Positions 1 through 5,608 are shown, counted from the stretch's first letter. The stretch: 8,070 nucleotides of DNA from an uncultured Syntrophomonadaceae bacterium (GCA_944391275.1 CALXSZ010000165.1:1-8070); one strand, 5' to 3'. A program made the numbers and translations. The notes: generated from the letters alone by a model not told the origin.

Positions 1-109
1 ATTTAATCCTGATGTGCAGCTGATTGTAGACGATGACAAGGGAAACTATCAGGAATATACTTTGGCGGAGCTTTTGCCGGAAATGTTTTCCTTAGAGAAA
101 AAAGAATAG
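1..109 (+). CDS. cdd: cytidine deaminase, C-terminal fragment (5' end outside window)
   Basis: Only the last 35 codons are present, read from base 2 to the TAG at 107-109. The fragment begins FNPDVQLIVDDD and ends with a TLAELLPEMFS segment. This matches the C-terminus of the small tetrameric Cdd family, where the zinc-binding CRQ motif is followed by a beta strand and a conserved ELLPxxFS tail (B. subtilis Cdd has VEELLPGAFS). The family deaminates cytidine and deoxycytidine to uridine and deoxyuridine in pyrimidine salvage. The zinc-ligand and catalytic residues lie upstream of the window, so activity cannot be judged. Only 30 bases separate its stop from the recO start and no terminator is visible there, so the two are probably co-transcribed. 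The assignment rests on the tail motif and the common position of cdd near era/recO in Firmicutes. Confidence 0.78.
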   Translation, partial: FNPDVQLIVDDDKGNYQEYTLAELLPEMFSLEKKE

Positions 110-139
110 AATGTTTTAAACCGGAAGAATGGGATCAAT

Positions 140-910
140 GTGGGAAAAACGTTATATTATAAAAGTCTTGGATTCATCTTGCGGAATCGAGATTATTTAG
201 AAGCGGATCGCCTAATTAGTATTTTCACGGAAAAATATGGGAAAATTGGCGCGATTGCCAAGGGAGTAAAAAAACCAAAAAGCAGTCTGCGGGCTTGTAC
301 GCAGCCTTTTTGTTATAGCGAGCTTTTTTTGCGGCGGGGGAAATCCCTGGATATCGTATCGCAGGGAAGAATTCTGGAGTTTTTTGGTCATAGTCGTGAA
401 GATATGGTTTCGGTTATGTATTTGCTTTATATGACGGAGATACTAGATAAAATTTTGCCGGAAAATCAACCCTATCCCGAATTATTTTTTCATACGATTG
501 AAATTGTGCAAACCCTTGAGAATAAGGGACCGCGTCCTATTTTGTTACGTTATTTTGAGGCTCAGGTGATGAATGACTTGGGATTTTCACCTGTTTTAAA
601 TCAATGTGTCAATTGTGGAAGCCAGAAAGCATTGGGAGAGTTTTTTAGTATCGTAGAAGGCGGGCTTCTTTGCAAGGAATGTTATCAGCGGACAACGGAG
701 CCCGTGTTTTTCATGAATGCAGAAGTATTGGCCGTATTAAAATTATTGTTGCGAGCCGATCTGAAGATGATTGAACGGTTACGATTAAATGAGCAAACGC
801 ATGCTCAAATCGAACGATTTTGGGAAAAGTATTTAGAGTATCATTTGGAACGCCGCTTTGCTCTAAAAAATGCGCTTTCTGTGTTAAAAAAAATGATGCC
901 CTCAGAATAG
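140..910 (+). CDS. recO: DNA repair protein RecO
   Basis: RecO is a cytosolic recombination mediator. With RecR it loads RecA onto SSB-coated single-stranded DNA in the RecF pathway, and it can anneal strands. The 256-residue product has the usual family length. The N-terminal OB-fold spans about residues 4-80, with the typical LRNRDYLEADRL and YGKIGAIAKGVKKPKS segments. A helical C-terminal domain follows, carrying a four-cysteine zinc site: C156-x2-C159 and C178-x2-C181. Translation most likely starts at GTG 140: the family begins only a few residues before the 'YKSLGFILR' strand, and a GGAAG at 123-127 can act as a ribosome binding site at slightly long spacing. An ATG at 138 is in the wrong frame. 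It follows cdd closely. The era gene, usually found between them in Firmicutes, is absent. No clear terminator follows; rplS starts anew from its own promoter. Confidence 0.95.
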   Translation: MGKTLYYKSLGFILRNRDYLEADRLISIFTEKYGKIGAIAKGVKKPKSSLRACTQPFCYSELFLRRGKSLDIVSQGRILEFFGHSREDMVSVMYLLYMTEILDKILPENQPYPELFFHTIEIVQTLENKGPRPILLRYFEAQVMNDLGFSPVLNQCVNCGSQKALGEFFSIVEGGLLCKECYQRTTEPVFFMNAEVLAVLKLLLRADLKMIERLRLNEQTHAQIERFWEKYLEYHLERRFALKNALSVLKKMMPSE

Positions 911-927
911 AAAAATACTTTTTTTAC

Positions 928-956
928 TTGATTAAAAAAAAAATCTATGCTAAAGT
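928..956 (+). promoter_or_regulatory. SigA-type promoter of rplS
   Basis: TTGATT (928-933) and TAAAGT (951-956) are spaced by exactly 17 bases. A TG at 948-949 gives an extended -10 (TGcTAAAGT). The spacer holds a run of ten A (934-943). The predicted transcription start is near 962-964, giving a leader of about 75 bases before rplS. Confidence 0.7.
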
Positions 957-975
957 AATAAGGCTTATTAAATCA

Positions 976-1015
976 GGATGGTCCGCTGCATTCTCAAGAA
1001 AATGTATGAACATCT
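976..1015 (+). promoter_or_regulatory. folded 5' leader of rplS, candidate L19 leader
   Basis: Two nested helices can form. The outer helix is GGATG (976-980) with CATCT (1011-1015), ending in a G-U pair. The inner helix is TGCATT (987-992) with AATGTA (1001-1006), containing one G-U pair. An asymmetric internal loop (981-986 and 1007-1010) lies between them. The element sits between the predicted transcription start and the Shine-Dalgarno at 1021-1030. A ribosomal-protein leader called the L19 leader is known upstream of rplS in low-GC Gram-positive bacteria and is thought to be an autoregulatory L19 binding site. Position and the helix-loop-helix shape fit; I could not compare it with the published consensus, so the identity is inferred. 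Confidence 0.45.
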
Positions 1016-1036
1016 GTCGTGGGAGGAGGAATAAAA

Positions 1037-1387
1037 ATGCAGGATTTAATCCAAGCGATTGAACAGGATTACTACAAAAAAGATCTTCCAAACTTCGGAC
1101 CGGGCGATGCGGTGAAGGTTTATGTAAAAGTCATTGAAGGTACGCGCGAAAGAATCCAGTTGTTCGAAGGCGTTGTCATTAAAGAAAGAGGAACCGGTCT
1201 TTCAAAAACTTTTACAGTAAGAAGAATTTCTTATGGCGTAGGTGTTGAAAGAACTTTTCCGCTTCATTCTCCAAAAATTGATAAAATTGAAGTAGCAAGA
1301 AGAGGGAAAGTTCGCAGAGCCAGATTATTCTATTTACGCGAAAGAACGGGTAAAGCCGCTCGTGTGAAAGAAAAAACTTCTTTCTAA
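1037..1387 (+). CDS. rplS: 50S ribosomal protein L19
   Basis: L19 is a small basic protein of the large ribosomal subunit at the 30S-50S interface. The 116-residue product has the family's normal length and signature stretches: FGPGDAVKVYVKVIEGTRER (20-39), QLFEGVVIK (41-49), the SYGVGVERTFPLHSP segment (65-79) and the basic RRGKVRRARLFYLR tail (88-101). Translation is assigned to ATG 1037, because a very strong GGGAGGAGGA Shine-Dalgarno lies at 1021-1030. An in-frame GTG at 1019 falls at the edge of that site and would add six unlikely residues. The gene forms a one-gene unit with its own extended -10 promoter and a strong terminator. In most Firmicutes rplS lies at the end of rpsP-rimM-trmD-rplS; here recO precedes it, while the usual downstream neighbours (rbgA, rnhB) are kept. 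Confidence 0.98.
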   Translation: MQDLIQAIEQDYYKKDLPNFGPGDAVKVYVKVIEGTRERIQLFEGVVIKERGTGLSKTFTVRRISYGVGVERTFPLHSPKIDKIEVARRGKVRRARLFYLRERTGKAARVKEKTSF

Positions 1388-1420
1388 ATTTCTGTAGAGG
1401 AACGAAATAAGAATCTTAAG

Positions 1421-1454
1421 AACCCGGCCGCCTAATTGGTGGGCCGGGTTTTTT
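1421..1454 (+). terminator. intrinsic terminator of rplS
   Basis: A GC-rich nine-pair stem joins AACCCGGCC (1421-1429) to GGCCGGGTT (1442-1450), with a 12-base loop. The stem runs into six T (1449-1454). It lies 34 bases after the rplS stop. Confidence 0.93.
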
Positions 1455-1718
1455 CTAAAAATTAAGGACATTGTTTCTCTATAAAAGATCGAATAAAAAA
1501 AAAACCACCTTGAATATAAAGACGAAATGCTCATCAGGAAGAGAAAATTCTTTGAGTACTTTAGGCGAAGATGAATAAGAGATAAAAAAATTTGCAGGGA
1601 AAAGAATGAATCCACTTTGCTTTTTAAAAGTGAAAGTCTAGAGGAAGAGTAAATTTCTTGTCATAAAGGGACCGTATATTTTGGCGGATCAAAACGTTCG
1701 ATAGAAAGCTCGAAGAGA
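1455..1718. other. AT-rich intergenic stretch without a recognisable gene
   Basis: Between the rplS terminator and the rbgA ribosome binding site I see no convincing coding sequence. The best short frame (1527-1574, 15 codons) has no proper ribosome binding site. The stretch includes an A10 run (1495-1504), a weak promoter-like pair TTGTTT (1471-1476) / TAAAAA (1494-1499), a six-pair hairpin CACTTT/AAAGTG (1613-1632) and a TATATT box (1675-1680) without a good -35. The promoter for the rbgA set should lie here but I cannot place it securely. In many Firmicutes the signal peptidase gene lepB lies between rplS and rbgA; no remnant of it is visible. Confidence 0.5.
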
Positions 1719-1733
1719 AAAGAGGTGAAAACA

Positions 1734-2573
1734 ATGGCTGTAAATTGGTTCCCGGGACATATGGTAGGAGCTCGGCGCGAAATCGAAGAAAACATGAAAT
1801 GGGTGGATATTGTACTCCTGCTTTTGGATGCGCGCGCACCGTTTTCTTGCCGCAATCGTCAATTAGAAAAAATGGCAAAGGGAAAATTGCTTCTTTATAT
1901 TTTGAATAAGGCCGATTTAGCGGATGAGGAGGCCACGAAAAGATATATTCGGCAGTTTCAGCAACAGGGATTTTATGCCGTTGCGATGGATTCCATGGGG
2001 GGGAAAGGAAAACGGGATGTACTGAGCCAAGTGCGAAAAATGTATGCGGAACAAGCCGAAAAGATGAAAGCGCGCGGCCGTCGAATCCGACCAGCCCGCG
2101 TCATGGTTGCAGGCGTGCCAAATGTAGGAAAGTCCACTTTTTTAAATTGTTTGGTAGGCAAAAATCGTGTCAAAACCGGTGATAAACCCGGAGTGACGCG
2201 GGGACGTCAGTGGGTGCGGGTTTTAGAGGATATAGAGCTTTTGGATACGCCGGGGCTGATGTGGCCCAAAGTAGAAAGCGATGAACAAGGGTATAAATTG
2301 GCTCTTTTGAATATTGTGGGCGAAAAAGCTTATCAAGAATACGATGTTGCCGCTTTTTTAGCAAATTACCTTCAAAACCATTGCCCGCAAGAGATTGCAA
2401 GACAATTGGGTGAGGGGTTACAGATGGGCAATTATGAGGAAATCCTCATTCGAATTGCGCAAAAGCGAGGATATCTGAATCATGGAGCGCAGCCGGATTT
2501 GGATAAAGCCGCCCACAATTTGTTACAGGAGTTTCGGCGTGGGAAATGGGGAAGGATCAGTTTGGATGGATAA
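1734..2573 (+). CDS. rbgA: ribosome biogenesis GTPase RbgA (YlqF)
   Basis: RbgA is an essential late-stage 50S assembly GTPase in Firmicutes. It binds the immature 45S particle and promotes incorporation of late proteins such as L16. The 279-residue product shows the circularly permuted GTPase order: G4 NKAD (58-61) comes first, then G1 GVPNVGKST (127-135), then G3 DTPG (171-174). The G2 threonine probably lies in the KPGVTRG segment (151-157). The N-terminal WFPGHM motif contains His9, reported as the catalytic residue in B. subtilis RbgA. The C-terminal helical domain (about 180-279) is the RNA-binding part. ATG 1734 is chosen because GAGGTG (1722-1727) is a good Shine-Dalgarno; the GTG at 1725 is part of that site. 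The stop overlaps the rnhB start by eight bases. Confidence 0.96.
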   Translation: MAVNWFPGHMVGARREIEENMKWVDIVLLLLDARAPFSCRNRQLEKMAKGKLLLYILNKADLADEEATKRYIRQFQQQGFYAVAMDSMGGKGKRDVLSQVRKMYAEQAEKMKARGRRIRPARVMVAGVPNVGKSTFLNCLVGKNRVKTGDKPGVTRGRQWVRVLEDIELLDTPGLMWPKVESDEQGYKLALLNIVGEKAYQEYDVAAFLANYLQNHCPQEIARQLGEGLQMGNYEEILIRIAQKRGYLNHGAQPDLDKAAHNLLQEFRRGKWGRISLDG

Positions 2574-3297
2574 ACAGGGAAGAGAGGAAAGAGTCAAAGT
2601 TTTGAAAAAAAGAAAGAATCCGCGCGCTACAGAAGAAGAAGCGCAGCGCTTAGCGCAAATGTGGAAATTTGAGCAACAAGCCCGGCGGCAAGGAGCAAAA
2701 TGGATTGCAGGATTGGATGAAGCTGGACGAGGACCTTGGGCCGGCCCCGTAGCGGCGGCGGCAGTGGTCTTGCCGACCGATTTTTATATAGAGGGGATAG
2801 ACGATTCCAAAAAACTTACTGCCGCTAAAAGGGCCTATTTAGCTCCTAAGATTCGGCAGATGGCGTTAGACTGGTCCGTTGTTTTTCTTTCACCTCAGGC
2901 GATTGATCGTTTCAATATTTTGGAGGCAACACGAATGGCTATGACCCAGGCAGTTCTGTCGCTAACGTTACCACCGGATTATTTATTGTTGGATGCGATT
3001 ACCCTGCCGAAGTTGGTCGCGGTACGCCAGGAACCGATTATTCAGGGCGATCAGAAAAGTATCTCGATTGCTTGCGCTTCGATTCTAGCGAAGGTGACTC
3101 GAGATCAGGCGATGGAAGCCTATGAGACGTTATACCCCGGATATGGATTTTCCCAGCATAAAGGGTATGGAACGAAGCGACACCGAGAATGTTTGCAACA
3201 ATTAGGCGTATCTCCCATCCATCGTCGTACCTATCGCCCGGTGCGGGAAGTGCTTCGATGGCAGGCGGGGCAGGATGAAAAACCTTATGAAAGATAA
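2566..3297 (+). CDS. rnhB: ribonuclease HII
   Basis: RNase HII cleaves RNA in RNA-DNA hybrids and removes single ribonucleotides from DNA. The 243-residue protein has a Lys/Arg-rich N-terminal extension (1-46), as seen in other Firmicute RnhB proteins, and then the catalytic core. The AGLDEAGRGPWAGPV block contains the first two acidic residues, D51 and E52. D143 (LLLDAI) and D162 (IQGD) complete the expected DEDD metal-binding set. The SIACASILAKVTRD (166-179) and PGYGFSQHKGYGTKRH (191-206) blocks are characteristic. ATG 2566 is favoured because GGGGAAGGA (2548-2556) lies upstream. The gene overlaps the rbgA stop (ATGGATAA), which suggests translational coupling. The frame stays open upstream to 2482, but that stretch codes for RbgA and does not look like RnhB. 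Confidence 0.95.
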   Translation: MDKQGREERVKVLKKRKNPRATEEEAQRLAQMWKFEQQARRQGAKWIAGLDEAGRGPWAGPVAAAAVVLPTDFYIEGIDDSKKLTAAKRAYLAPKIRQMALDWSVVFLSPQAIDRFNILEATRMAMTQAVLSLTLPPDYLLLDAITLPKLVAVRQEPIIQGDQKSISIACASILAKVTRDQAMEAYETLYPGYGFSQHKGYGTKRHRECLQQLGVSPIHRRTYRPVREVLRWQAGQDEKPYER

Positions 3298-3646
3298 TCA
3301 TCGAAGAAATTTTGGACAATGGGGAGAAAGTACGGCAGTGTCCTATTTGGTCCAAAAAGGTTATAGAATCTTGGAGCGAAATTATCGAACGCCTTATGGC
3401 GAATTGGATATTATCGCCCAAGAATCGGATTATTTGGTGTTTGTAGAAGTAAAAACCCGGAAAAACACACAGTTTGGAAGTCCCTTAGAAGCCGTTACTT
3501 ACGCGAAACAACAACATTTACGTCGAGCCGCCGAAATCTATCTCATAGAAAATCCAACGGACCTAGCGATTCGATTTGACGTCATTGCGATTCTGAAAAA
3601 AAGTGGACAAGCACCGCAAATTGAACATATTTACCATGCCTTTTGA
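3275..3646 (+). CDS. yraN: YraN/UPF0102 family protein, nuclease-like fold
   Basis: The 123-residue product belongs to the UPF0102 (YraN) family, whose fold resembles PD-(D/E)xK endonucleases and Holliday-junction resolvases. Its cellular role is not settled. The conserved set is visible: GE at 17-18, GELDIIA (42-48) with E43 and D45, LVFVEVKTR (54-62) with E58 and K60, and FDVIAIL (101-107). This is the full core, so the protein is probably intact. The gene overlaps the end of rnhB by 23 bases if ATG 3275 is used. ATG 3287 is a close alternative giving 119 residues and an 11-base overlap. The overlap suggests coupled translation within the rbgA-rnhB-yraN unit. yraN next to rnhB is a common arrangement in Firmicutes. 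Confidence 0.9.
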   Translation: MKNLMKDNHRRNFGQWGESTAVSYLVQKGYRILERNYRTPYGELDIIAQESDYLVFVEVKTRKNTQFGSPLEAVTYAKQQHLRRAAEIYLIENPTDLAIRFDVIAILKKSGQAPQIEHIYHAF

Positions 3647-3647
3647 G

Positions 3648-3699
3648 AAAAAAACGGTTTGTTTTTTGCATTTCAAATGCGTTCCAAACCGTTTTTTTT
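3648..3699. terminator. bidirectional intrinsic terminator between yraN and metA
   Basis: AAAACGGTTTG (3651-3661) pairs with CAAACCGTTTT (3685-3695). A second hairpin, GCATT (3668-3672) with AATGC (3676-3680), sits at the top. Eight T (3692-3699) follow on the plus strand and seven A (3648-3654) precede. Read from the minus strand this again gives stem plus U-run. It lies 1 base after the yraN stop and 34 bases past the metA stop, so it can serve both converging units. Confidence 0.9.
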
Positions 3700-3733
3700 G
3701 TTGTGAGGATGCGTAATTTTGGATCGAAATCGT

Positions 3734-4675
3734 TTAATACTCAAGCCAGTTAAGGGTGGGTTTCCCGCCATATAAATCATAAGGTGTGATTTGATAGACG
3801 AAGTAATTTAACCAATTATTAAAGAGCATGTGTCCGTGGCATTTCCATCGGTTGATAGGAGTTTGCGTCGGATCGTCGTTGGGAAAATAGTTTAGAGGTA
3901 GTTTTACTTCCAAGCCTTTGGCTACATCACGATCGTATTCTTGTTTTAACGTATCGTGATCGTATTCCGAATGACCGTTCACAAAGAAGTATTTATTATC
4001 TTTACTGGCAATTAAGTATGCGCCGGCTTCGGGAGATTCGCACAAAACTTCTACTTCCGGACAGTTTCGCAGGTCTTCCTCCACGATTTGCGTCCAACGG
4101 GAATGCGGTGCGAAAAATTCGTGGTCAAAGCCTTGAACAATCGGGTGTTTGCGGTTGCGGACGCGATGAGGAAAAACGCCGAATATTTTATCGTCCAAAA
4201 CACGATTGTGGATGCCGTAATGATAATACAATCCTGCTTGGGCCGCCCAGCAGATATGGAGCGTAGAAGTCACATTATTTTTTGTAAAATCCATGATTTC
4301 CTTCAGTTCATTCCAATAATTCACGTCGCTAAAAGGGAGTTTTTCAACGGGTGCTCCCGTAATAATCATCCCATCGTATTTATCCTGACGGATATCCGAA
4401 AAATTTTTATAAAAGTTTTTCAAATGCTCCGGCGGCGTGTTAGACGACTGATGGCTGGCCATAGCGATTAAATCGACTTGGATTTGCAGAGGATAATTCG
4501 AAAGCATTCGCAATAATTGGGTTTCTGTCACATCTTTATTCGGCATAAGGTTTACTAAACCAATTCTTAGCGGTCGAATGTCTTGATGCAGCGCGCGCAT
4601 TTCATTGATAACGAAAATATTTTCTTCAATGAGCGTGGCCGTTGCGGGCAGTGATTGCGGAATGACAATGGGCAT
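3734..4675 (-). CDS. metA: homoserine O-acyltransferase, MetA family, predicted acetyl-CoA specific
   Basis: This cytosolic enzyme activates L-homoserine by O-acylation, the first committed step of methionine synthesis. The 313-residue product is full length. The glutamine-amidotransferase-like triad is present: Cys142 in HICWAAQAGLYYHYG, His235 in VNGHSEYD and Glu237. The N-terminal PLRIGLVNLMPNKDVTETQ block (35-53) is typical. At position 111, in GAPVEKLPF, there is Glu. In the MetA family Glu111 is associated with acetyl-CoA and Gly111 (as in E. coli) with succinyl-CoA, so homoserine O-acetyltransferase is the better functional label. ATG at 4675 has an AGGAGGA ribosome binding site (complement of 4685-4691) at nine bases. 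The gene converges on yraN, diverges from the C_GCAxxG_C_C gene, and is transcribed alone. No SAM riboswitch or T-box fits in its leader of about 47 bases. Confidence 0.96.
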   Translation of the reverse strand: MPIVIPQSLPATATLIEENIFVINEMRALHQDIRPLRIGLVNLMPNKDVTETQLLRMLSNYPLQIQVDLIAMASHQSSNTPPEHLKNFYKNFSDIRQDKYDGMIITGAPVEKLPFSDVNYWNELKEIMDFTKNNVTSTLHICWAAQAGLYYHYGIHNRVLDDKIFGVFPHRVRNRKHPIVQGFDHEFFAPHSRWTQIVEEDLRNCPEVEVLCESPEAGAYLIASKDNKYFFVNGHSEYDHDTLKQEYDRDVAKGLEVKLPLNYFPNDDPTQTPINRWKCHGHMLFNNWLNYFVYQITPYDLYGGKPTLNWLEY

Positions 4676-4728
4676 AGATCGATTTCCTCCTGTTTTTCAA
4701 CGTACAGAAATGAATAAATTTAAACGTC

Positions 4729-4757
4729 ATTATAACAAAATCCATGTAAATTGTCAC
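4729..4757 (-). promoter_or_regulatory. SigA-type promoter of metA
   Basis: On the minus strand GTGACA (complement of 4752-4757) and a perfect TATAAT (complement of 4729-4734) are spaced by 17 bases. The predicted start is near 4722, about 47 bases before the metA ATG. Confidence 0.8.
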
Positions 4758-4786
4758 CGTAAAATGATTTATTTTAAAAAAATTTT

Positions 4787-4795
4787 TGCTACAAT
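4787..4795 (+). promoter_or_regulatory. extended -10 promoter of the C_GCAxxG_C_C gene
   Basis: TGcTACAAT gives an extended -10 element. The -35 region is weak (ATTTAT at 4767-4772 with 17-base spacing, or TGATTT at 4765-4770 with 19). The start should lie near 4802, about 97 bases before the gene. It stands back to back with the metA promoter, the nearest -35 boxes being only some 8-10 bases apart. Confidence 0.5.
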
Positions 4796-4808
4796 AAACA
4801 TAGAAGAA

Positions 4809-4838
4809 ATTTTTGTTGAAACCGACTTCAGCAAGAAT
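4809..4838 (+). promoter_or_regulatory. leader hairpin upstream of the C_GCAxxG_C_C gene
   Basis: Bases 4809-4820 pair with 4827-4838 in a continuous 12-pair stem. It includes TTGTTGAA with TTCAGCAA, two G-U pairs, and a six-base ACCGAC loop. The stem is mostly A-U, so its stability is modest. It would lie near the 5' end of the predicted transcript. A T-run follows at 4849-4854, ten bases after the stem, which is too far for a standard terminator. A role in mRNA stability or attenuation is possible but not shown. Confidence 0.35.
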
Positions 4839-4898
4839 GGGAGAAATATTTTTTGAGAACAGAAGCCGTCATGGAACGATGTGAAGGAGGTACATTCA

Positions 4899-5396
4899 AT
4901 GGATGAAGCATTACGATCAAAAGCGCAGGAGGCTGAAGAACGAGCGAAACAGTATTTTCGTGAAGTATTGAATTGCAGCGAATGCGTCTTGAGGAGTTTT
5001 CTGGATGTCAACGAGGTCGATTTACCGGACGAAATCATGGCTTTAGCCAGTGGTTTTGGCGGCGGTATGGGGCAAACCCGCAATACCTGCGGAGCCATAA
5101 ATGGAGCGATGCTGGCCATTGGGACCGTGCGCGGGAGAAAAAATCCCTTAGCTCTTCCGGAGGCAAAAGAACGGATCCAGGAATTGAAACACGTTTATCA
5201 GCCTTTTCGAGCCTTTGTTGAACGGATTCAAAGTGAATATGGCACACTGATTTGTCGGGAACTCAGCGCGCCTTGGAAAGACGACTTTGACGGAAAAGAC
5301 CACAAAAAAAATTGTCAGAAGATGATTGGGCATTGCGCGGCGCTGGCTGTTGAATATGCCGCTTGGAAACCGGAAGAAAACGAACAAGAAAATTAG
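4899..5396 (+). CDS. C_GCAxxG_C_C family putative redox protein
   Basis: The 165-residue soluble protein matches the family named for its cysteine pattern C_GCAxxG_C_C, predicted to be redox active and common in anaerobes. Its substrate and partner are unknown. Visible elements are NCSECVLRSF (25-34; C26 and C29), the glycine-rich ASGFGGGMGQ turn (50-59), TCGAINGAM (63-71; C64, the CGAxxG core), GTLICREL (115-122; C119) and NCQKMIGHC (138-146; C139 and C146). No signal peptide or membrane segment is seen. ATG 4899 is chosen for the strong GAAGGAGGT (4883-4891) at seven bases; the in-frame GTG at 4881 lies at the edge of that site. It is a single-gene unit with its own promoter and terminator, divergent from metA and upstream of the flavoenzyme gene, so a redox link to either neighbour is only a guess. 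Confidence 0.88.
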   Translation: MDEALRSKAQEAEERAKQYFREVLNCSECVLRSFLDVNEVDLPDEIMALASGFGGGMGQTRNTCGAINGAMLAIGTVRGRKNPLALPEAKERIQELKHVYQPFRAFVERIQSEYGTLICRELSAPWKDDFDGKDHKKNCQKMIGHCAALAVEYAAWKPEENEQEN

Positions 5397-5416
5397 AGAC
5401 ATTGCGTAGAGCGAAA

Positions 5417-5454
5417 GAAAATGCTGTGCATGGGTTGCATAGCATTTTTCTTTT
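5417..5454 (+). terminator. intrinsic terminator of the C_GCAxxG_C_C gene
   Basis: AAAATGCTGTGCA (5418-5430) pairs with TGCATAGCATTTT (5436-5448) in a 13-pair stem with one G-U pair and a five-base loop. A T-rich tract (5445-5454, interrupted by one C) follows. It starts about 20 bases after the stop. Confidence 0.92.
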
Positions 5455-5548
5455 ATGCATTTGTCCCACGGGAACTTTTCTAGGAGAGTAAAATCGCGCG
5501 CTCATTGAATAAAATGACTCGAACGTATACCCAAAGAAGCAAAATTAC

Positions 5549-5563
5549 GCTACAATATACAAT
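5549..5563 (+). promoter_or_regulatory. possible -10 region for the ene-reductase gene
   Basis: Two overlapping TACAAT boxes occur at 5551-5556 and 5558-5563, 46-58 bases before the coding start. No good -35 is found at 16-18 bases upstream, so this is a weak call. A promoter is expected here because a strong terminator precedes. Confidence 0.3.
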
Positions 5564-5608
5564 AAAAAGGATAAGGGTTGGACGGAAGGAAAGAAAAGGA
5601 GTGGGAGT

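Noticed and set aside
138..140. ATG at 138 as recO start
   Set aside because: It is out of frame with recO; GTG 140 gives the expected N-terminus.
911..950. A/T-rich T7...A10 inverted repeat after recO as a terminator
   Set aside because: The stem would be purely A-T and has no T-run after it; the same bases form the rplS promoter.
820..1062. Open frame of 80 codons spanning the recO end and the rplS leader
   Set aside because: It overlaps recO, the rplS promoter and the rplS start, and its Lys-rich translation simply reflects A-rich DNA.
1527..1574. Fifteen-codon frame MLIRKRKFFEYFRRR in the rplS-rbgA gap
   Set aside because: No acceptable ribosome binding site and the basic composition is what A-rich DNA gives by chance.
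1334..1878. Minus-strand open frames across the rplS end, the gap and the rbgA start
   Set aside because: They cross a strong terminator and overlap real genes; the translations look like AT-rich antisense.
4018..4471. Two plus-strand open frames opposite metA (4018-4266 and 4088-4471)
   Set aside because: Both lie fully inside the well-supported metA gene on the other strand and lack ribosome binding sites or recognisable motifs.
4676..4728. SAM riboswitch or T-box upstream of metA
   Set aside because: The predicted leader is about 47 bases, too short, and no riboswitch-like set of helices is visible.
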